Position numbers and translations under genes: made by a program
Shown here: piece after piece, positions 24,761 through 37,614 of the stretch
Layout of the letters: each line of letters opens with the position of its first letter
How positions within the stretch are numbered: position 1 is the first letter of the stretch
NCBI GenBank assembly: GCA_014549065.1
Contig: JACDOX010000084.1
Coordinates: 496,001-560,000 of the forward strand
Direction of reading: 5' to 3'
From: Cardinalis cardinalis
Lineage: Eukaryota > Chordata > Aves > Passeriformes > Cardinalidae
DNA length: 64,000 nucleotides
The notes under the pieces: model-generated
Databases searched by the model: none
What the model was told of the DNA's origin: nothing
The model's input: only the letters and a program-made list of their open reading frames with translations

Positions 24761-26943
24761 GTAAGTGAACGTGTAGGAGGAAAATCCATAAATTGTATTT
24801 ATCTTGCGTAAATTTTTGAAAAGTTGCTAATTAAGCTGCAAAACATGACAGCCTGAACATCACATGAAAATTATTGCAATGTCAGTAAATTTTAAGATAT
24901 AAGGCCAGAAAGCTTATGCCTTCAATCACCTGATATGTGCAGTATTTCAGAATAGACTCTCGGGTTAATGTTTCTCTTATTACAGGGTTGCTCTTGGTCT
25001 TTGGACATGTGAAGTGACATTTCCTTAGCTGATTTTCTATATTTACAATGTAAATCTGCTACTGTACAGACCAGTTCATCTAAAATGACAGGAGAAATCA
25101 TCAGGTGGCATTTTAAAAATATTACTTTTGAAGGTTTTGTATAGTCAAACATAGTTTTTTTTGTAGAAAGAAAAATTGTAAAAACCAATAAATTATTTTA
25201 CCACAAATTTAATGCCACTAAACTTCAAGTGTATTACCACTAAAATTTATTTTCTTGAACCACCTGGTCTTTAGATGTATTGTTTTGTCCTTTCGTTTCT
25301 TTAGGTCAGTACCTTGAAGAGATATTATTCTGAACAATCGTCCTTCTCTAGTTAGTTATGGTGATTCTTAAATCTGCATGCTACACTTATATGAATATAT
25401 GATCTTTTTTTAAACTTGGCTTCTTTTTTATGATTAATCATTAATGGTATCATTGCTGTTCTTTTCCCTGTCCCTGAGACAGTTCATCTTAAAATACAGT
25501 TTTGTAAAACAGGAGGTGAATATAGTTTGGAGCCTGATAATACTGAAATAATAGTGTGGGAAGGGTCAGAATTGTGGGTTTTTCATTCAATTTTTTCTCA
25601 ATTTAAAAAGATTGGTTATAGATGTCACTATCTCTATCTTACCGTAGTTTTGAATATGTCAAAAGGAATATACAATATTCAGAATGTTTACTCTGTGACA
25701 CTTGAGAAAGGTTATGAAAGCAATGTTACTGTTTTTTCACTCTAAAGGGGAAACACGTAAAGAGAGGAATGATATAATTTCTTTGGAACTGCATTGCCAA
25801 CACCACCTAAATACATTTGCAGTAGTATCATGTTTTTTGAAAGGTGAAATTTCTTCGGAAAAGACTGCAGGTTTATGACAGCATCTCCTCAGTTGGGATT
25901 TAAAAGTCTTTCTGAAAACAGAATCTAGCTTAGATTTAATTACCTGGAAGCTTTAACTGTTACACAGCATTTAGAATTAGAGTTTTCTAGGTAAGGATAT
26001 TTTTATGGGTTTGATATGTAGTGTTAAGTCATAATTTATGGTGCTGGAACACATTCAAGGATCTGATAGCAAAATTTTGTTGATGTTTCTGCTTTATTTT
26101 ATTCTAAAGTGCTTATTTTTTATTTTAAAAATGCTTCTCTATCAGTTTTAATATGTGAAGAGTCTAAGTGTTATCAATGATAAAGGCTTCTTCCTAATTA
26201 AAGCCATACTAATAGTAAAAGAAGACACAACCATCTCCAGGAGTCTGAAAATGTGTACTTTTAAGAGTTTTTTAATTTGCTATGGCTGTGTAATACAGAA
26301 GTGTAGTCGTAGCTATACATTTCTGTGACTCAGCAGCATCCACAATAAACTCAGCTGTGTTTTACACAGATTACTGTCTCTAAAGTGTCCCACTGGGTGA
26401 GTTATTTCTGATTAACCAGTCTTCTTCTAGACCACTACCATATTTCTACTGTGAAAGAGTGAATCAATTGATTGTTAGGAAAGTTAATATATATGATATA
26501 GGGGGAAAGGCTAAAAGAAGGTCAGAAAAACAACTCTACAGATAGAATGCTTTTAAAAGCAGTTTTCTCTCCTGCATAGTCATGAAAGGAATATGTTAGT
26601 AAAGACCTAAATGTTCTCTAAAGCATTTAAATTAAATATTAGAATTCTGTATTATATTTTAATGATTTAAGGAGGAATTTGTCTTCCAGCCATCCTTGCT
26701 TAAAGATTGTAAGTTTGAACACTATATCATTAAAAATGAAAATATTATTATTTAATCCGTCTGTGGGTTATTCTAAACCCAAATCCTTTCAATTTTTTTT
26801 CTTGTTAAACAAGCACTGACTTTAAAAAAGACAGACAATTGAAATTAACAGGCCCAGATTCTCTTCTAAAATACCTGTCATGTGATTAAAATAATAAAGA
26901 AGAATGCATTTAATTAAAAAATAATTCTGATTTTTGTTTATCA

Positions 26944-26989
26944 CACTGGAAGGAACTTTTTTACTAGAAGGAATATTTTTACTGGAAAT
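26944..26989 (+). repeat. 18-bp tandem repeat, ~2.5 copies
   Basis: Units of the type ACTGGAAGGAACTTTTTT / ACTAGAAGGAATATTTTT / ACTGGAAATT follow each other without gaps. The translated Leu-Glu-Gly-x-Phe-Leu repetition in a small open frame here comes from this and is not evidence of a protein. Confidence 0.75.
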
Positions 26990-27703
26990 TCAGAGGAAGA
27001 AAAAATCCCTCAGGTTGGAGGCATTAATTTCTCAGAGAGAAAAATGTTCAAAATATATTTTGCTTTCTCAAAATATAAATTCAGAATATATTGTATCATG
27101 CACTGGAAAAACATTATAAAATAGTTTATAAATGCAGTCATTGTATGGCATAAAACTCAGATGAAACAAATTACCTGTTCATGTCAAACTTGTAAGGAAT
27201 TCAACTAAAAATAAATATAGCACAAACACCAAAAATAGGATTACTTGAGATATAGGACTTTTTGCTCCCTTTCACAGAAGATATAGGCAAACCCATTGTC
27301 TGAGTTATTTCAGCTTCAGCAAAGATATATAAATTAAGATATATGGTAAATAGCAAAGTAGTTTGCAGCAGTATCATGAAAGTTCTGATGCACAACAAAC
27401 AGCCAGATATCTTCTTTGCCAGGTAGATCCATATTGCTATTTTCATATTACAGACAGGTAAAAAAGCAGAAGAAGGAGGCTAATTTTGCCCCACATTGTG
27501 GATTGCATTGGTGGCAGAGAGCTGAACAGAACCCAGGCACAGCCCCCTGGGGTAGCAAAGATGTCTGTAGGTTACATGAGAGTTCCTTTATTTTTAGGAA
27601 GCAGAGGAGTCTGTCTAGCCTTTCTATGTTGTGCTCTGTGGTCATTATGGGAGAGTAAAATTCCTTTTGATGTTCATTTTTGGGAAAAATCATTATTTTT
27701 AAT

Positions 27704-27721
27704 ACTACATTTCCCATAATG
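27704..27721 (+). promoter_or_regulatory. ZNF143/THAP11-like motif
   Basis: ACTACATTTCCCATAATG resembles the known ZNF143/Staf (SBS) consensus ACTACAATTCCCAGAATGC. The inner ten bases TCCCATAATG are also the right arm of a perfect inverted repeat with CATTATGGGA at 27643-27652. Single-site match deep in an intron; function unknown. Confidence 0.25.
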
Positions 27722-30700
27722 AATGGATCAGAAAAGCCTTAAGTCTATTTGCTGTCTTTTGTTAGGCTTCTGTAACTCTCAGATTCCTGACTTCAGGGTT
27801 CCCCAATGTTCTCTGCGTGAGACACACATGCAGACATAAACACTGAGGGAGCCAGAAGTTTCTGCACTTTTGTCTATTGTTTCTATGAGTAACATCAGGG
27901 ACTTGCAATACAGTGTATGGAAGCACCTCCTCAGCTTTCAGAGGCAGCAAGCATGCTGCCATTTGCATTTGCTTTGCTGGCAATGTAGTTGTAGGAGTTT
28001 TCAACCCCTGCATGCATAAAGTCTCCAATTGTTTCAGCTCCCACACTCTGACTTTTGCTAATGCAATTGTTTATGGAGCAACTTGATGATAGTTTAATCT
28101 AGATGCGTAAAAGAAAACCAACCAACCAAAAAAAACATAGCCAAAGAACCCAACTGTAAAATAAATCAAAATTATTTTTGAAGTGGCATTACTTTTAAAT
28201 TCAGATCATTTCAATAGTCTAATTTATAAATGCACTCCCACATATGAAGGAACAGTACACCATAGCACAGACATTGGAGTGAATGGCTAGAAATGATCAA
28301 TAGGAAGATCTTCATATAGCTTTGCTAATGAAGATAATAATGAGAAATCAAGTGCTTAAGTATCTTAGATCACCCACTTGCCAGAATGTTGTCTGTTTGG
28401 TGCTGTGAATCCTAAAACAGATATGTAGTCAATCTGAACTTAGGCCAAAAAGCTAGAAAAGCTCTCATCTTTGCACTTGTAACTTAGAAGGAAATATTGT
28501 TTCTACACAATTCCAGTCAGCCGACCAGTTCTTTTGTTTGAGTCCAAAAAGACTAATCTCCATCCTAAGGAACACTGAAGTTTTCCTTCTTGAGACTTTT
28601 ACCATGCTGTTAAACATAACTTCTGTGATACAATAAATCAAGGATACCTTAAACTTTATTAAAAATGTTTAATTAAGGTAATAGATATTTTTGTGAGTCA
28701 GATTTAGAGAAATGAATAGAGCACTCCTCTCTCAGTGACACCTACAGAGTCCTTTTTAATGTTTAATAAATTTCCAAATTAAACTGATTTCTCTTTTCTT
28801 ATTGTTCACATTCTGTTTGCACTTGATTTCCATTTTCTTATTGTTCATTTTATTTGCATGAAAAATGTTGTCTTGGACTACAGTGTAGTTAATTCCCGTT
28901 TAGTGTCAAATCAGTGTCACTTTTGCATTTAGATATGTAAAGTTGAATGTGTTGCTAGCAGTTGTTCTAAGAGTAGTCACAGTTCTCACATATTCAGAGT
29001 ATTTAGGAGTACTTAATGACTGTTAAATACTTCCTTTCACAAAGTTCTGCAATGTTTTTATGGAATAAATAGGGTTTTCTTTCTGCAAATCATATAAGTT
29101 GATTTCTCTCACCTACAGAAAATAAGTTAAAACACTAATGTAATTGTAATTTTCCTCCTGGCTGACTGTTCTTGAGAACCAGTCGTGGGTATTAAGGTAA
29201 TAGACTGAAAGATAAAAGCAAACAAGAACGCTTTTATAGACTTAAAATGCTTTTAAAGAAATCAAAGCTCTCTGATTTTTTAAATTTTTTCTGATATTCA
29301 AATACAAAAGCATTTTCCCTGCAGGTTTCATCAACCAGTAGAAGTAGTTGCAATTTGGTTTATGTTAGATTCTTCTTCCCAAAACTGGTCATTTCAGGCA
29401 TTTTCAACTGCTTTAGGAAATAGCTCCTTTGTTACTCCTCTACTCTTTTCTGTGAGGAGAAACTGTGTTCCTTATTCAATAAAGATAAATCTCATCCATG
29501 TTTGGAAAGTGAAATCTGTAATTAACATCTCTGACTTTTAAAGTTGGAGTTAAAACTATTTATTCCTGAATTCATAAATGTATTATATTTAGCATTTATT
29601 AGTAATTAATTTCATCTGCAATTTTATCACCCAGTTTTTCTGGTACAGTTCTTCAGAGTCAGTCCTTGTCTTGGGCATTTGGAGTAACTTGATATCATCA
29701 GAAGTATTTGTTATCATCAGTGAAGACTCTTTCAAATAACATTTGGATCTAGTGGAAAACATGAAATTAAAACTAGTGATCTTCTTCCTCTGCCCACAGT
29801 TTCTATCTCTAAGTCATTATTTATTTCTATGGAAGCCATGGAGGTTCAGTGAGGGACCTTATTAAATTCCTTTTGAAAGTCTAAGAAAACAGTTTTATCA
29901 GGTTTTTCTTGTCCACATTCTTCTTCTTCAATGATCTAGAGAACATTTAGAATGCTAGACTAGGATTTGCAGTACAGATGCCTGTACTACTTTGATTCTG
30001 CAGATCTTTTTTCTAATTGGCATCACATTTCAGTGATAGCAGACCTATTGTCATCAGGAGGGTGGATACTCAGTGCAGTTTTAGTATCTTAGCACAGAGG
30101 AAAGAATGTACACCTAGGAATGGATAGAAACTCGAGACTGGTGTAGTCAATCAGCAGGTTTTTGGGACTCTCGTCTAAGTGTTCTTTATAATATATAATT
30201 AAACTAAGTCCACAAATGTTAATATAATTCAAGCTTTATTCAAGGAGCTGATCTAGTAAAATGCTACAATTAGAAGCACGACTAAAACTGAAAGAAGACA
30301 CTGGCTGACTTTTTCTTCCATATTCTGCTAGGTCATATTTTTTGAAAGCATCAGTGTTTCAGTATGGATCTTAGCATTTTCTGTGCCTTTGGCTTTACAA
30401 AAAAAGGTCTTTGATGGCAAAATTGGCATAAGGTTTTCATGCCTTACCCCCTATTATCCTTCCCATTGTTTCACTGTAACACATCACTCTTTCAGTTGTA
30501 CAGAAAGTAATTTTTGTACATCTCTGTTGTTATTTGGATCAGGCTGTTACTGGACTTCTAAAAAGTACAGAACACAAGGTTCTTATTCTGGTTTTTATTC
30601 ACTCTTGATTGAAGTGATGTGTTTTGTAACAGTCTTCATTACTATTCTGTAAGTTTAGCATAATTCTATTATATAAGTACAGGTAGTCAAGTACTATGCA

Positions 30701-32764
30701 CTGTGAAGATTTTGAACAAAATTTTGTAAGAGAAGTATGTATCACTTTAATCAATTGCATTTTGAGAACACTTCATGTTAGGGCTTCTTTAAACCTGACT
30801 CTGTGAATTTAAAATAAGACCTTGATCAACAAGATTAAGTAGATCACAACAGTCAAGTATTTTTATCCTGAGTGCTTTTTACCTCACAGGATACTCTATG
30901 AATCTTGTTCTGCTTCAGGCAAAGAATTATCTTAAACTGTTGCCTCATTTACGAATTGACTAAGAGATATGAATGCAAAATAAATTGGTTTTAATGTTTG
31001 CTTGCAAGACCTAAATAGAAAATGGAAACTGTTGGTGCACTTCTAAGCATAGATTCACAATTGTATTTGAAAAAGTAGTTGAAGAGAAGATTTACGTTAC
31101 CAACATAACTTTTAATATAAGGACCAAAATCTATAGTTAGTAATTAAAGAAGAGACAGAAGTTTAGGCAAACTGATTTGATTCTGTAAAGCTCAGGATAT
31201 CAATGTGCTATCTGGGTGAGAGTTCCGATTTGATCTCTTCTGTGGAACTATAATGTGTCATGAAAAAGATGGCACTGTGTTTTGGGAGAAGTGCTGTCTT
31301 GGCTTATAGAATTTATCAATTTCATCTATCAGATGAGAACTGTGGCTTCTATTATAGACAATGTCTGGGACTGAGATAGAATTTTCCAAATAAAAATATT
31401 TGCCACATAAAAATAAAAGATATCAACTTATATAATTTCTAGCTCTTTGAGAGGTAAGAAATGTTACTCGAGAAAAAGATTTGAATGCTTTAAAATAATT
31501 TTTATTGCTTTATATGTAAACATCTAGCTAAATGGATAAGCAAACAAGTGCATATATCTTAAGGAAAGTTCCTGCTTTTAATGTAAATAAACAAAAGAAA
31601 CACTAAATTTACATCAGTTTACATGAATTACCAATAAAATTTGTCTGAAATTAAAAATATAGTTAATTAACATTGATGCCTTGTAAAGGCTGACCTAGAA
31701 CAGAGGCTAGACAGCATTGAAATCTTCACTGAAGTCAATGAATTGATGTCTTATATTGCCTCATTGCTAACAAGCTTTAATAAACAGCACTATGGTGTTT
31801 TAAATATGCTGTGTCTTACTTTGGCTTTGAATGTTAGAAATAGAACAAACTCAGATACTGAGCTTTTAAATCAGATGTTAAGCTGCTATCATTGTAAAAT
31901 TTTCTTTAATTTAAGAAAATTATTATGAACTTCAGAAAATATTTGTTTGGAAAAGCTATAGCAGTACAAAATAATATATGTTTGAATGAAAAGAACTTCA
32001 TTATATACTTCAATTGAGCCATTATTTAAGCTGGAGGATTTCTTGGAAAACTATATCCTAAATCAGAAGCAAAATCTTCCAGTTCATACCATTAAAGTAG
32101 AAAACATCAAAACTGCCAAGCAACAGAGTCAATTTATTGGGTTGGAGTGTTTTGCTGCTAAGCAAGAGAATGTTACAGTAATCTAAAGGACCAAAGAAAA
32201 ATATGTACTGATGAGGGAGGAAAGTCCTCTCAAAACCCTTTAGGGAGCAGAAAGGTATCTTTAACTGAGAAGCAAACCAGTTGTGCACTTTGCAGTTAGT
32301 GTCAAGATCAATGTTTTCACAATAACAGATCTAGCAGACTTCTAGGCCAAGAAGCAACAGCCTAGAATGTTTTCTAAATTTGAATACTTTGAATATTATG
32401 CATCTTTCCTTCATTTGGGCTATGTAGCTGTAGTGTACCAAGATTCTTAATGGTCTGCTTTGTTCCTGTGTAAGGATACTAGTACTTTCTTCCATTTCTC
32501 TTAACCTCTGGATGCCACTGATATTTTCCAATGTATTGGAATATGTTTTTTTCAAATACTGCATTAATATTTTCTTCCTTTCATTCATGTAGGAGAATGG
32601 TTTGTAATGATGGTAGTACACATAAAATAATTACCAGATTTTAAAACGATAAACAGGTATTTGAAAGTGTTGTATCTTTGGGGCAGGGATTGCCTCTAAT
32701 TGAATGTTTATAAGGTGCCTAATATAATCAAGCCAGGAGCTCGTTGGCTACTATGTGGGTGATG

Positions 32765-33640
32765 TAGTGGCTGAAGGCCTTTTGGGCGCAGTGTTCATGT
32801 AGTGATAGACTTTTCAATTATCAGAGAAGTAAGGAGATAGGTCAGCAGAACTGCAACCTTGGACTTAGAGAGGGCAGACTTTGTCCTGTTCAGGAGTAAG
32901 TTTGACAGAGACCCCTGGGAGGCAGTCCTGAAGGACAGTGGTGTCCAGAAAGGCTGGATGTTCTTCAAGGAGAAAATCTTAAAGGTTCGGGAGCAAATTG
33001 TCCCCATGTGCTGAAAGATGAGCCAACAAATGGGCCTGACTGAACAGAGACACTTGTCTGGAATTCAGGGCATAAAAGAGAGTTTATGACCATTGGAAGA
33101 AAGGGCTGGCAATGCAGGAAGACTAGAAGGTTGTCATAATGTTATGCAGGGAGAAAATTAGAAGTTCCAAAGCCCAAGTAAAATTTAATCTGGCTACTAC
33201 CATTAAATATAATAAAAAATATTTCTATAACTTTATCAGAAGCAAAAGAAGGGCTAAGGAGAATCTATCTCCAGTCTTTTACTGTTTGTAGGGGGAAGTA
33301 TAAGACAAAGGATGAGGAAAAGGCTGAGGTACTTAATTCATCCTTTACGTCCATCTTTAGTTATTTAGTAAAACCAGTTATTCTCAGAATACCCTGAATA
33401 CCTCTGAGCTGTAGATAGGGATGGGGAACAGGATGAAGCCACCAGAATTCAAGGAGAAATGGTCAGGTACCTGCTGCTTCACTTGGACAGAGATAAGTCT
33501 ATAACATCAGATGGGATCCATCCAAAAGTTCTTCCTAGGAATATTTGGACAGCCACTTCCACTTACATGACATACTCTGCGTGCCTAGAAATAAGATTTC
33601 TTATAGTCTGGGACAGCTTCTACAGTCCAGAAGTACTATT
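32765..33640 (+). mobile_element. CR1 LINE, sense, ORF2 endonuclease/RT linker region, decayed
   Basis: Translated across several broken plus-strand frames, this gives the CR1 ORF2 segment between endonuclease and reverse transcriptase. Pieces include FDRDPWEAVLKDSGVQKGWM with FFKEKILKVREQIVPMC (about 32900-33013), a YNKKYFYNFI-SKRRAKENLS stretch (about 33210-33270), and MVRYLLLHLDRDKSITSDGI HPKVL (33459-33533), which corresponds to the 'hLD..KSMGPDGIHPRVL' start of the RT domain. In-frame stops and shifts separate the pieces, so it is an old dead copy. Both ends are ragged: no 5' UTR is recognisable, and similarity stops soon after the RT start, so the 3' half is missing. Confidence 0.85.
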
Positions 33641-34627
33641 CCTGGAAGTGGGTACAATTTGTTAACAAGTAAGAAGCAGTGATTTCTGTAAATGATTAAT
33701 TTTTTTATTCCCTAATTAATTTTGCATGTATTAATAATAATTTTTACTAATTTGTAATAATTCATTAAATTGTATATAAATATTCATTCATGCTTGTATG
33801 CATGACATAAATGTTGTACTGAAAATTGCCAGTGTTAGTGATCATTTCCCTATTAGTTCAGTTAGCTATTATTTATGTGTATGACAAGTTAGTAGTGAAT
33901 AAATCTATATGATAGAACCTCAAAACTTGCTCTTCCAACCACTCTTCCATGAAACTGAATAATGCCTATTACTCCCTTACAGAGTATTTTCCTACCTGAG
34001 ACTTGTTCCAGTCTTTAAAATTGTATCTGGGCCATTCTCTTTGCTAAAGAAATCTTAGAAGATCCATCCACAAAAGCATAATTTGGAATAGCCAGCCTCT
34101 TTGCTGGAACTTAACGTGAGCATGCTGCATTGTTTGGCTTCCTGTCCACACATTATTATGCTCAGAGACAATGTGAAATTAAGAGCAGCCTGATGACTAC
34201 AGCAGGGGACTATTGTAGAAAATAAGCAATATGGAATTCAGTCTGTGTATTCCTTTAGCAGTACTTCTTTAACTTGGATGAGGTTGATGAATAGTACCTT
34301 TTTACCTTGGACTTTGTTTTCTAACTGTAGGTTCAGTATGTTGTTCACAAACATGCCAAGAGGTATGAAGGGAGAGTATTTACTAGTTGATTTTTAGCAT
34401 TGTCTCTGTCCATTCACACAACCAATCTGCCCTGCCCTTGATTTGGAGATCTAGCTCTGATTTTTAACACTCAGCAGGCATGTGATAAGCAGCAGAAGCT
34501 GGTGGGGTACAATGCATTTGCTTAAAGAGATGGAAAAACTGACATTGCTCCTTTGTGAAAATACTACTTCATTCTCTATGAAATGGCATTCCTGTGCTCT
34601 GATAAAACTCAGTACAGGAAATACTGA

Positions 34628-34700
34628 ATCGTAGAATTGTAGAATCACAGAATCATGATTTGGGTTGCAAGGGGGCTTTAAAAATCATCTAGCTCCAAAG
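34628..34700 (-). mobile_element. CR1 LINE 3' tip, antisense
   Basis: GTAGAATTGTAGAATCACAG, then AATCATGATTTGGGTTGCAA and AATCATCTAG, is the reverse complement of a CR1 terminus, including about three degenerate ATTCTATGAT-type tail units. Only about 70 bases are recognisable. It is a very short, old fragment. Confidence 0.75.
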
Positions 34701-35814
34701 TAGAGATATCTTTAATCCTGTTACTTCCACTTGAAAAGGCAGTTCTTGAAGAGGTTAGTAATAACTCCTCTTCAAATTTTGTTGTTCTTTGCTACAATTT
34801 TTTTTCTAAATGCTTACACTTTGTTATGGTGTCTCAAATCACATATTTAAATATGTCTCTGTTTATGAAACATAGTAATGAATGTGAGCTTATCTTTTTC
34901 AGTTCTGTCCCAATGCAATGATGTAGAAGTCTATGTAACTGGGCAGAACACCGGAGTATTGGACCGATATATAAGACCATGCCAAATCTGACAACTGATG
35001 ACAAGTTTATCCAGCTGCATAATTTCGGAAATGCTTTATAAATACATGGATTTTGCAAGGAAAAAAAAAACCTATTTCAAGCGTGACTCATTTTTATGTA
35101 CAAGAAAAATGCAAAGCACTTGCTTTAAGTAAAATTAAAAGAGAAGAAACAAGCGGTTTTTATGAAATGTCTTAGTGTCATAAGATTAGAAGCATGACAC
35201 TGAAAGCTAAGAGAAACATCTAAGTAGGCTAGAACAAACCTTTTTTCCCCCTAGAATGTTTTTCTTTTGAAAAAGCCTACAAGGTTTGTTTGTTGGGATT
35301 TTTTTTCTATAAACATTTGCTTCATTGTACTGATTCTCAGAATAGTAGGAATTGTCAGTTGAATGAATAAAATTATCATTAAATAAATGAGTACAAACAT
35401 ACAAACACCAATTGTTGCACTAGAATGCATCTGTTGTCAACCTTTGCAGGTTGTCTTGCAGTTGCATAGTTCCATTGGCCCCAAGTGGTACTTACTGAAC
35501 ATTTATTTTTCATTTGTTTGGACCATGTCAGTATTATACAGGCAGCATGAGGGAATAATGAGCTGCATTCTTTGGGTTACTGAAGAGTCAGCACAAATTG
35601 TGGGAACAAATAACAATCAGACAAGGCAGTGTTTTATAACATCAGGACTGCAATCCATCTTTGGGATCTTTCTAAGCTGGGCTAATAAAGGCCCACTTAC
35701 AATTCCCAACAGAGTATAGTTTAATTAAATTTGTCCATTAGAGGACTCCTCCCCCTCCCTTTACATTTTAGAAATTAATTCTGCTTTCTGCCTGTTGTTC
35801 TTTTTGCATCACAG

Positions 35815-35964
35815 ATGCACTGAACCTTCGTAACCGACAGGTCCTCTGCACCACACTGAAAGTCATCCAGCACCTGGTGGTGTCAGCTGAAATGGTGGGG
35901 GAGGCCTTGGTGCCCTATTATCGGCAAATTCTCCCAGTCCTAAACATCTTTAAGCACATGAATG
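35815..35964 (+). CDS. PACRG: PACRG internal coding exon (central region, second of two here)
   Basis: This 150-base exon completes a split Asn codon (A|AT) and continues ALNLRNRQVLCTTLKVIQHL, VVSAEMVGEALVPYYRQILP, VLNIFKHMN. From memory it matches mammalian PACRG from about residue 155 to 204 with only conservative changes. These are helices of the ARM/HEAT-like core. The acceptor is a strong pyrimidine tract ending CATCACAG (35807-35814) and the donor is GTGAGT (35965). It begins and ends in phase 1, so its length is a multiple of three and skipping it would keep frame. The leftover G starts the next codon, consistent with the Val that follows Met-Asn in mammals. The remaining roughly 50 residues must come from a later exon not seen here. 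No stop or frameshift. Confidence 0.97.
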
Positions 35965-37614
35965 GTGAGTTATGCTAACAGACACTGTGTCTTTCAACTC
36001 CTAAGGCAAAAAGGGGCTTGAGGCAGGGTTAATTAACAATGTAGTTAAGATTTATTACTGTATATAAACTCAAATCCATTTGGAGCTCTAAATAATGTAA
36101 ACTCCCCCTCTTACTATTCCCTAAGGATGCACTGAAATTAACGGTTTCATTTGTTACTCCTTGCACGTACAGTTTATTTAACGCAGTACAGAAGCAGTGA
36201 AGCAGTTCTATAATCTTCCAATAATTAAATTGTAAACTTTGTAACAGTCTTTTGAATACATTAATAAATTGCAAAGCTTTTTTCCTCCCTCCAACATGTT
36301 AGTTTAGTCCAGCTGTTTTATTCAATTCTGTGTTCTCCACAAGCAATTTGCTGCTACCAGAAGGTTTAGGAAAGATTAAAAATAAAAGTAGAGATCAAAC
36401 TAATTAATTTGAGGGTTGAGAAAACTCCATGTCATAGAAGAATTTCAAGTTAGATGATATCAAGCAAAACAGTGAAGTTTAAGGATATTACTGCACGCTT
36501 AGCAGGTTTCATTATAGAGATATTTAGAACTAGTTTATATCTACAGTTAAGTATGTGCTTTCTTTGTAGTGCAGGTCCCACCAGTTTCAGTCTTTAATGA
36601 CTGGTGCTGTGAGTTCTGTATACTGTGAGTACATTAATACCACAGTCATCAGCTGAAATCAACATGATGTATATTGCTTTTGCCAAATTAATTTTTTAAA
36701 TATTTTTTGTAGTAAATCTATCTGTACTTATTTTAAATTATCTACAAAGTTACTGACTTTAAAATTCCTATTATTAACTTGTGGCCACATAGATGAAAAA
36801 AAAGTAATTCCTCACAGGCTTTTAAAGGAGGGTTTTCATTAAATTCATGGCATTTTAATAGTTCTCTGCAGGACTCCTTCCTATTATACTTTCTGTTTGC
36901 ATTACTACAGAATATAATACCTTGTACTCACTCTTTAGCAAGTATGAGATTCAAATCAGATTGAAAAATGCCCATTCGGAGACTGACTTGAAGGTACAAA
37001 TTAAATTTCCATTTTAGATCTCTTTAAATACATGTACGTCTCTGACTTTACTTAGTGAGAAAAATTCAGTAACACGGAATTTCACAAATGCAAGTTATTT
37101 CTGATGACAGTTGTGGCTTTCCAGAAGTCGTGGGATGAAAGGTTATGAGTGAAATCTGTTGGCTGAACTTAAGCAGTTTCAGTAGGGCCCCTTTTGAGTT
37201 GGAAGATTTCCCCCTAACAGATCTAATTTCAGTATCTGGCACAAAACGAGACTGTAAAAATGACTCTCATTGATTAATGAATATACCACACANGTTTTTT
37301 TCCAAATTTCTGCCTGAAGTAGCCCATAAATTCTCTTGACTGGGCTTTTCTACAGTGATTTCAGGTGAATAATAGGGAAACCTCATGTGTAGCCAGGTAC
37401 ATAGCTTGGCAAGGCATTAAACACAATCTAAATATATCTTCAGTTCTGATTGTATTGTGAGCAAAATAAAACATATTTTCAACATATTTGTANGAGATCT
37501 GTACTCTGTGAATTTGTGCCTATGTAAAACTAAATCATGATATTTGACATTAAAGAACTAAAGCCCCAAAAATAAACGAAAAGTAATTGTTGAAAATTAG
37601 CTGATTTTATTAAG

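Larger units (their letters stand above)
24761..35814 (+). other. PACRG: PACRG intron between the two recognised exons (11,054 bases, phase 1)
   Basis: Bounded by GTAAGT at 24761 and by a pyrimidine tract ending CATCACAG at 35814. It contains an 18-bp minisatellite (26.9 kb), a ZNF143-like motif (27.7 kb), an old sense CR1 with ORF2 remnants (32.8-33.6 kb) and a CR1 3' tip (34.6 kb). No other exon was recognised. The stretches 24.8-26.9, 28.1-32.7 and 33.7-34.6 kb show nothing I can name beyond AT-rich sequence. Confidence 0.9.

Noticed and set aside
24511..24789. 92-codon antisense open frame over the first PACRG exon
   Set aside because: Shadow of the conserved coding exon. The plus strand has the splice sites and the PACRG similarity.
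27416..28046. Cluster of overlapping open frames on both strands
   Set aside because: Frames are open in several phases at once, which reflects local base composition. Cys/Leu-rich translations show no motif.
35387..35719. 110-codon plus-strand open frame just before the second PACRG exon
   Set aside because: Ends before the exon acceptor, is not in frame with PACRG and has no recognisable domain. The exon boundary is clear at 35815.
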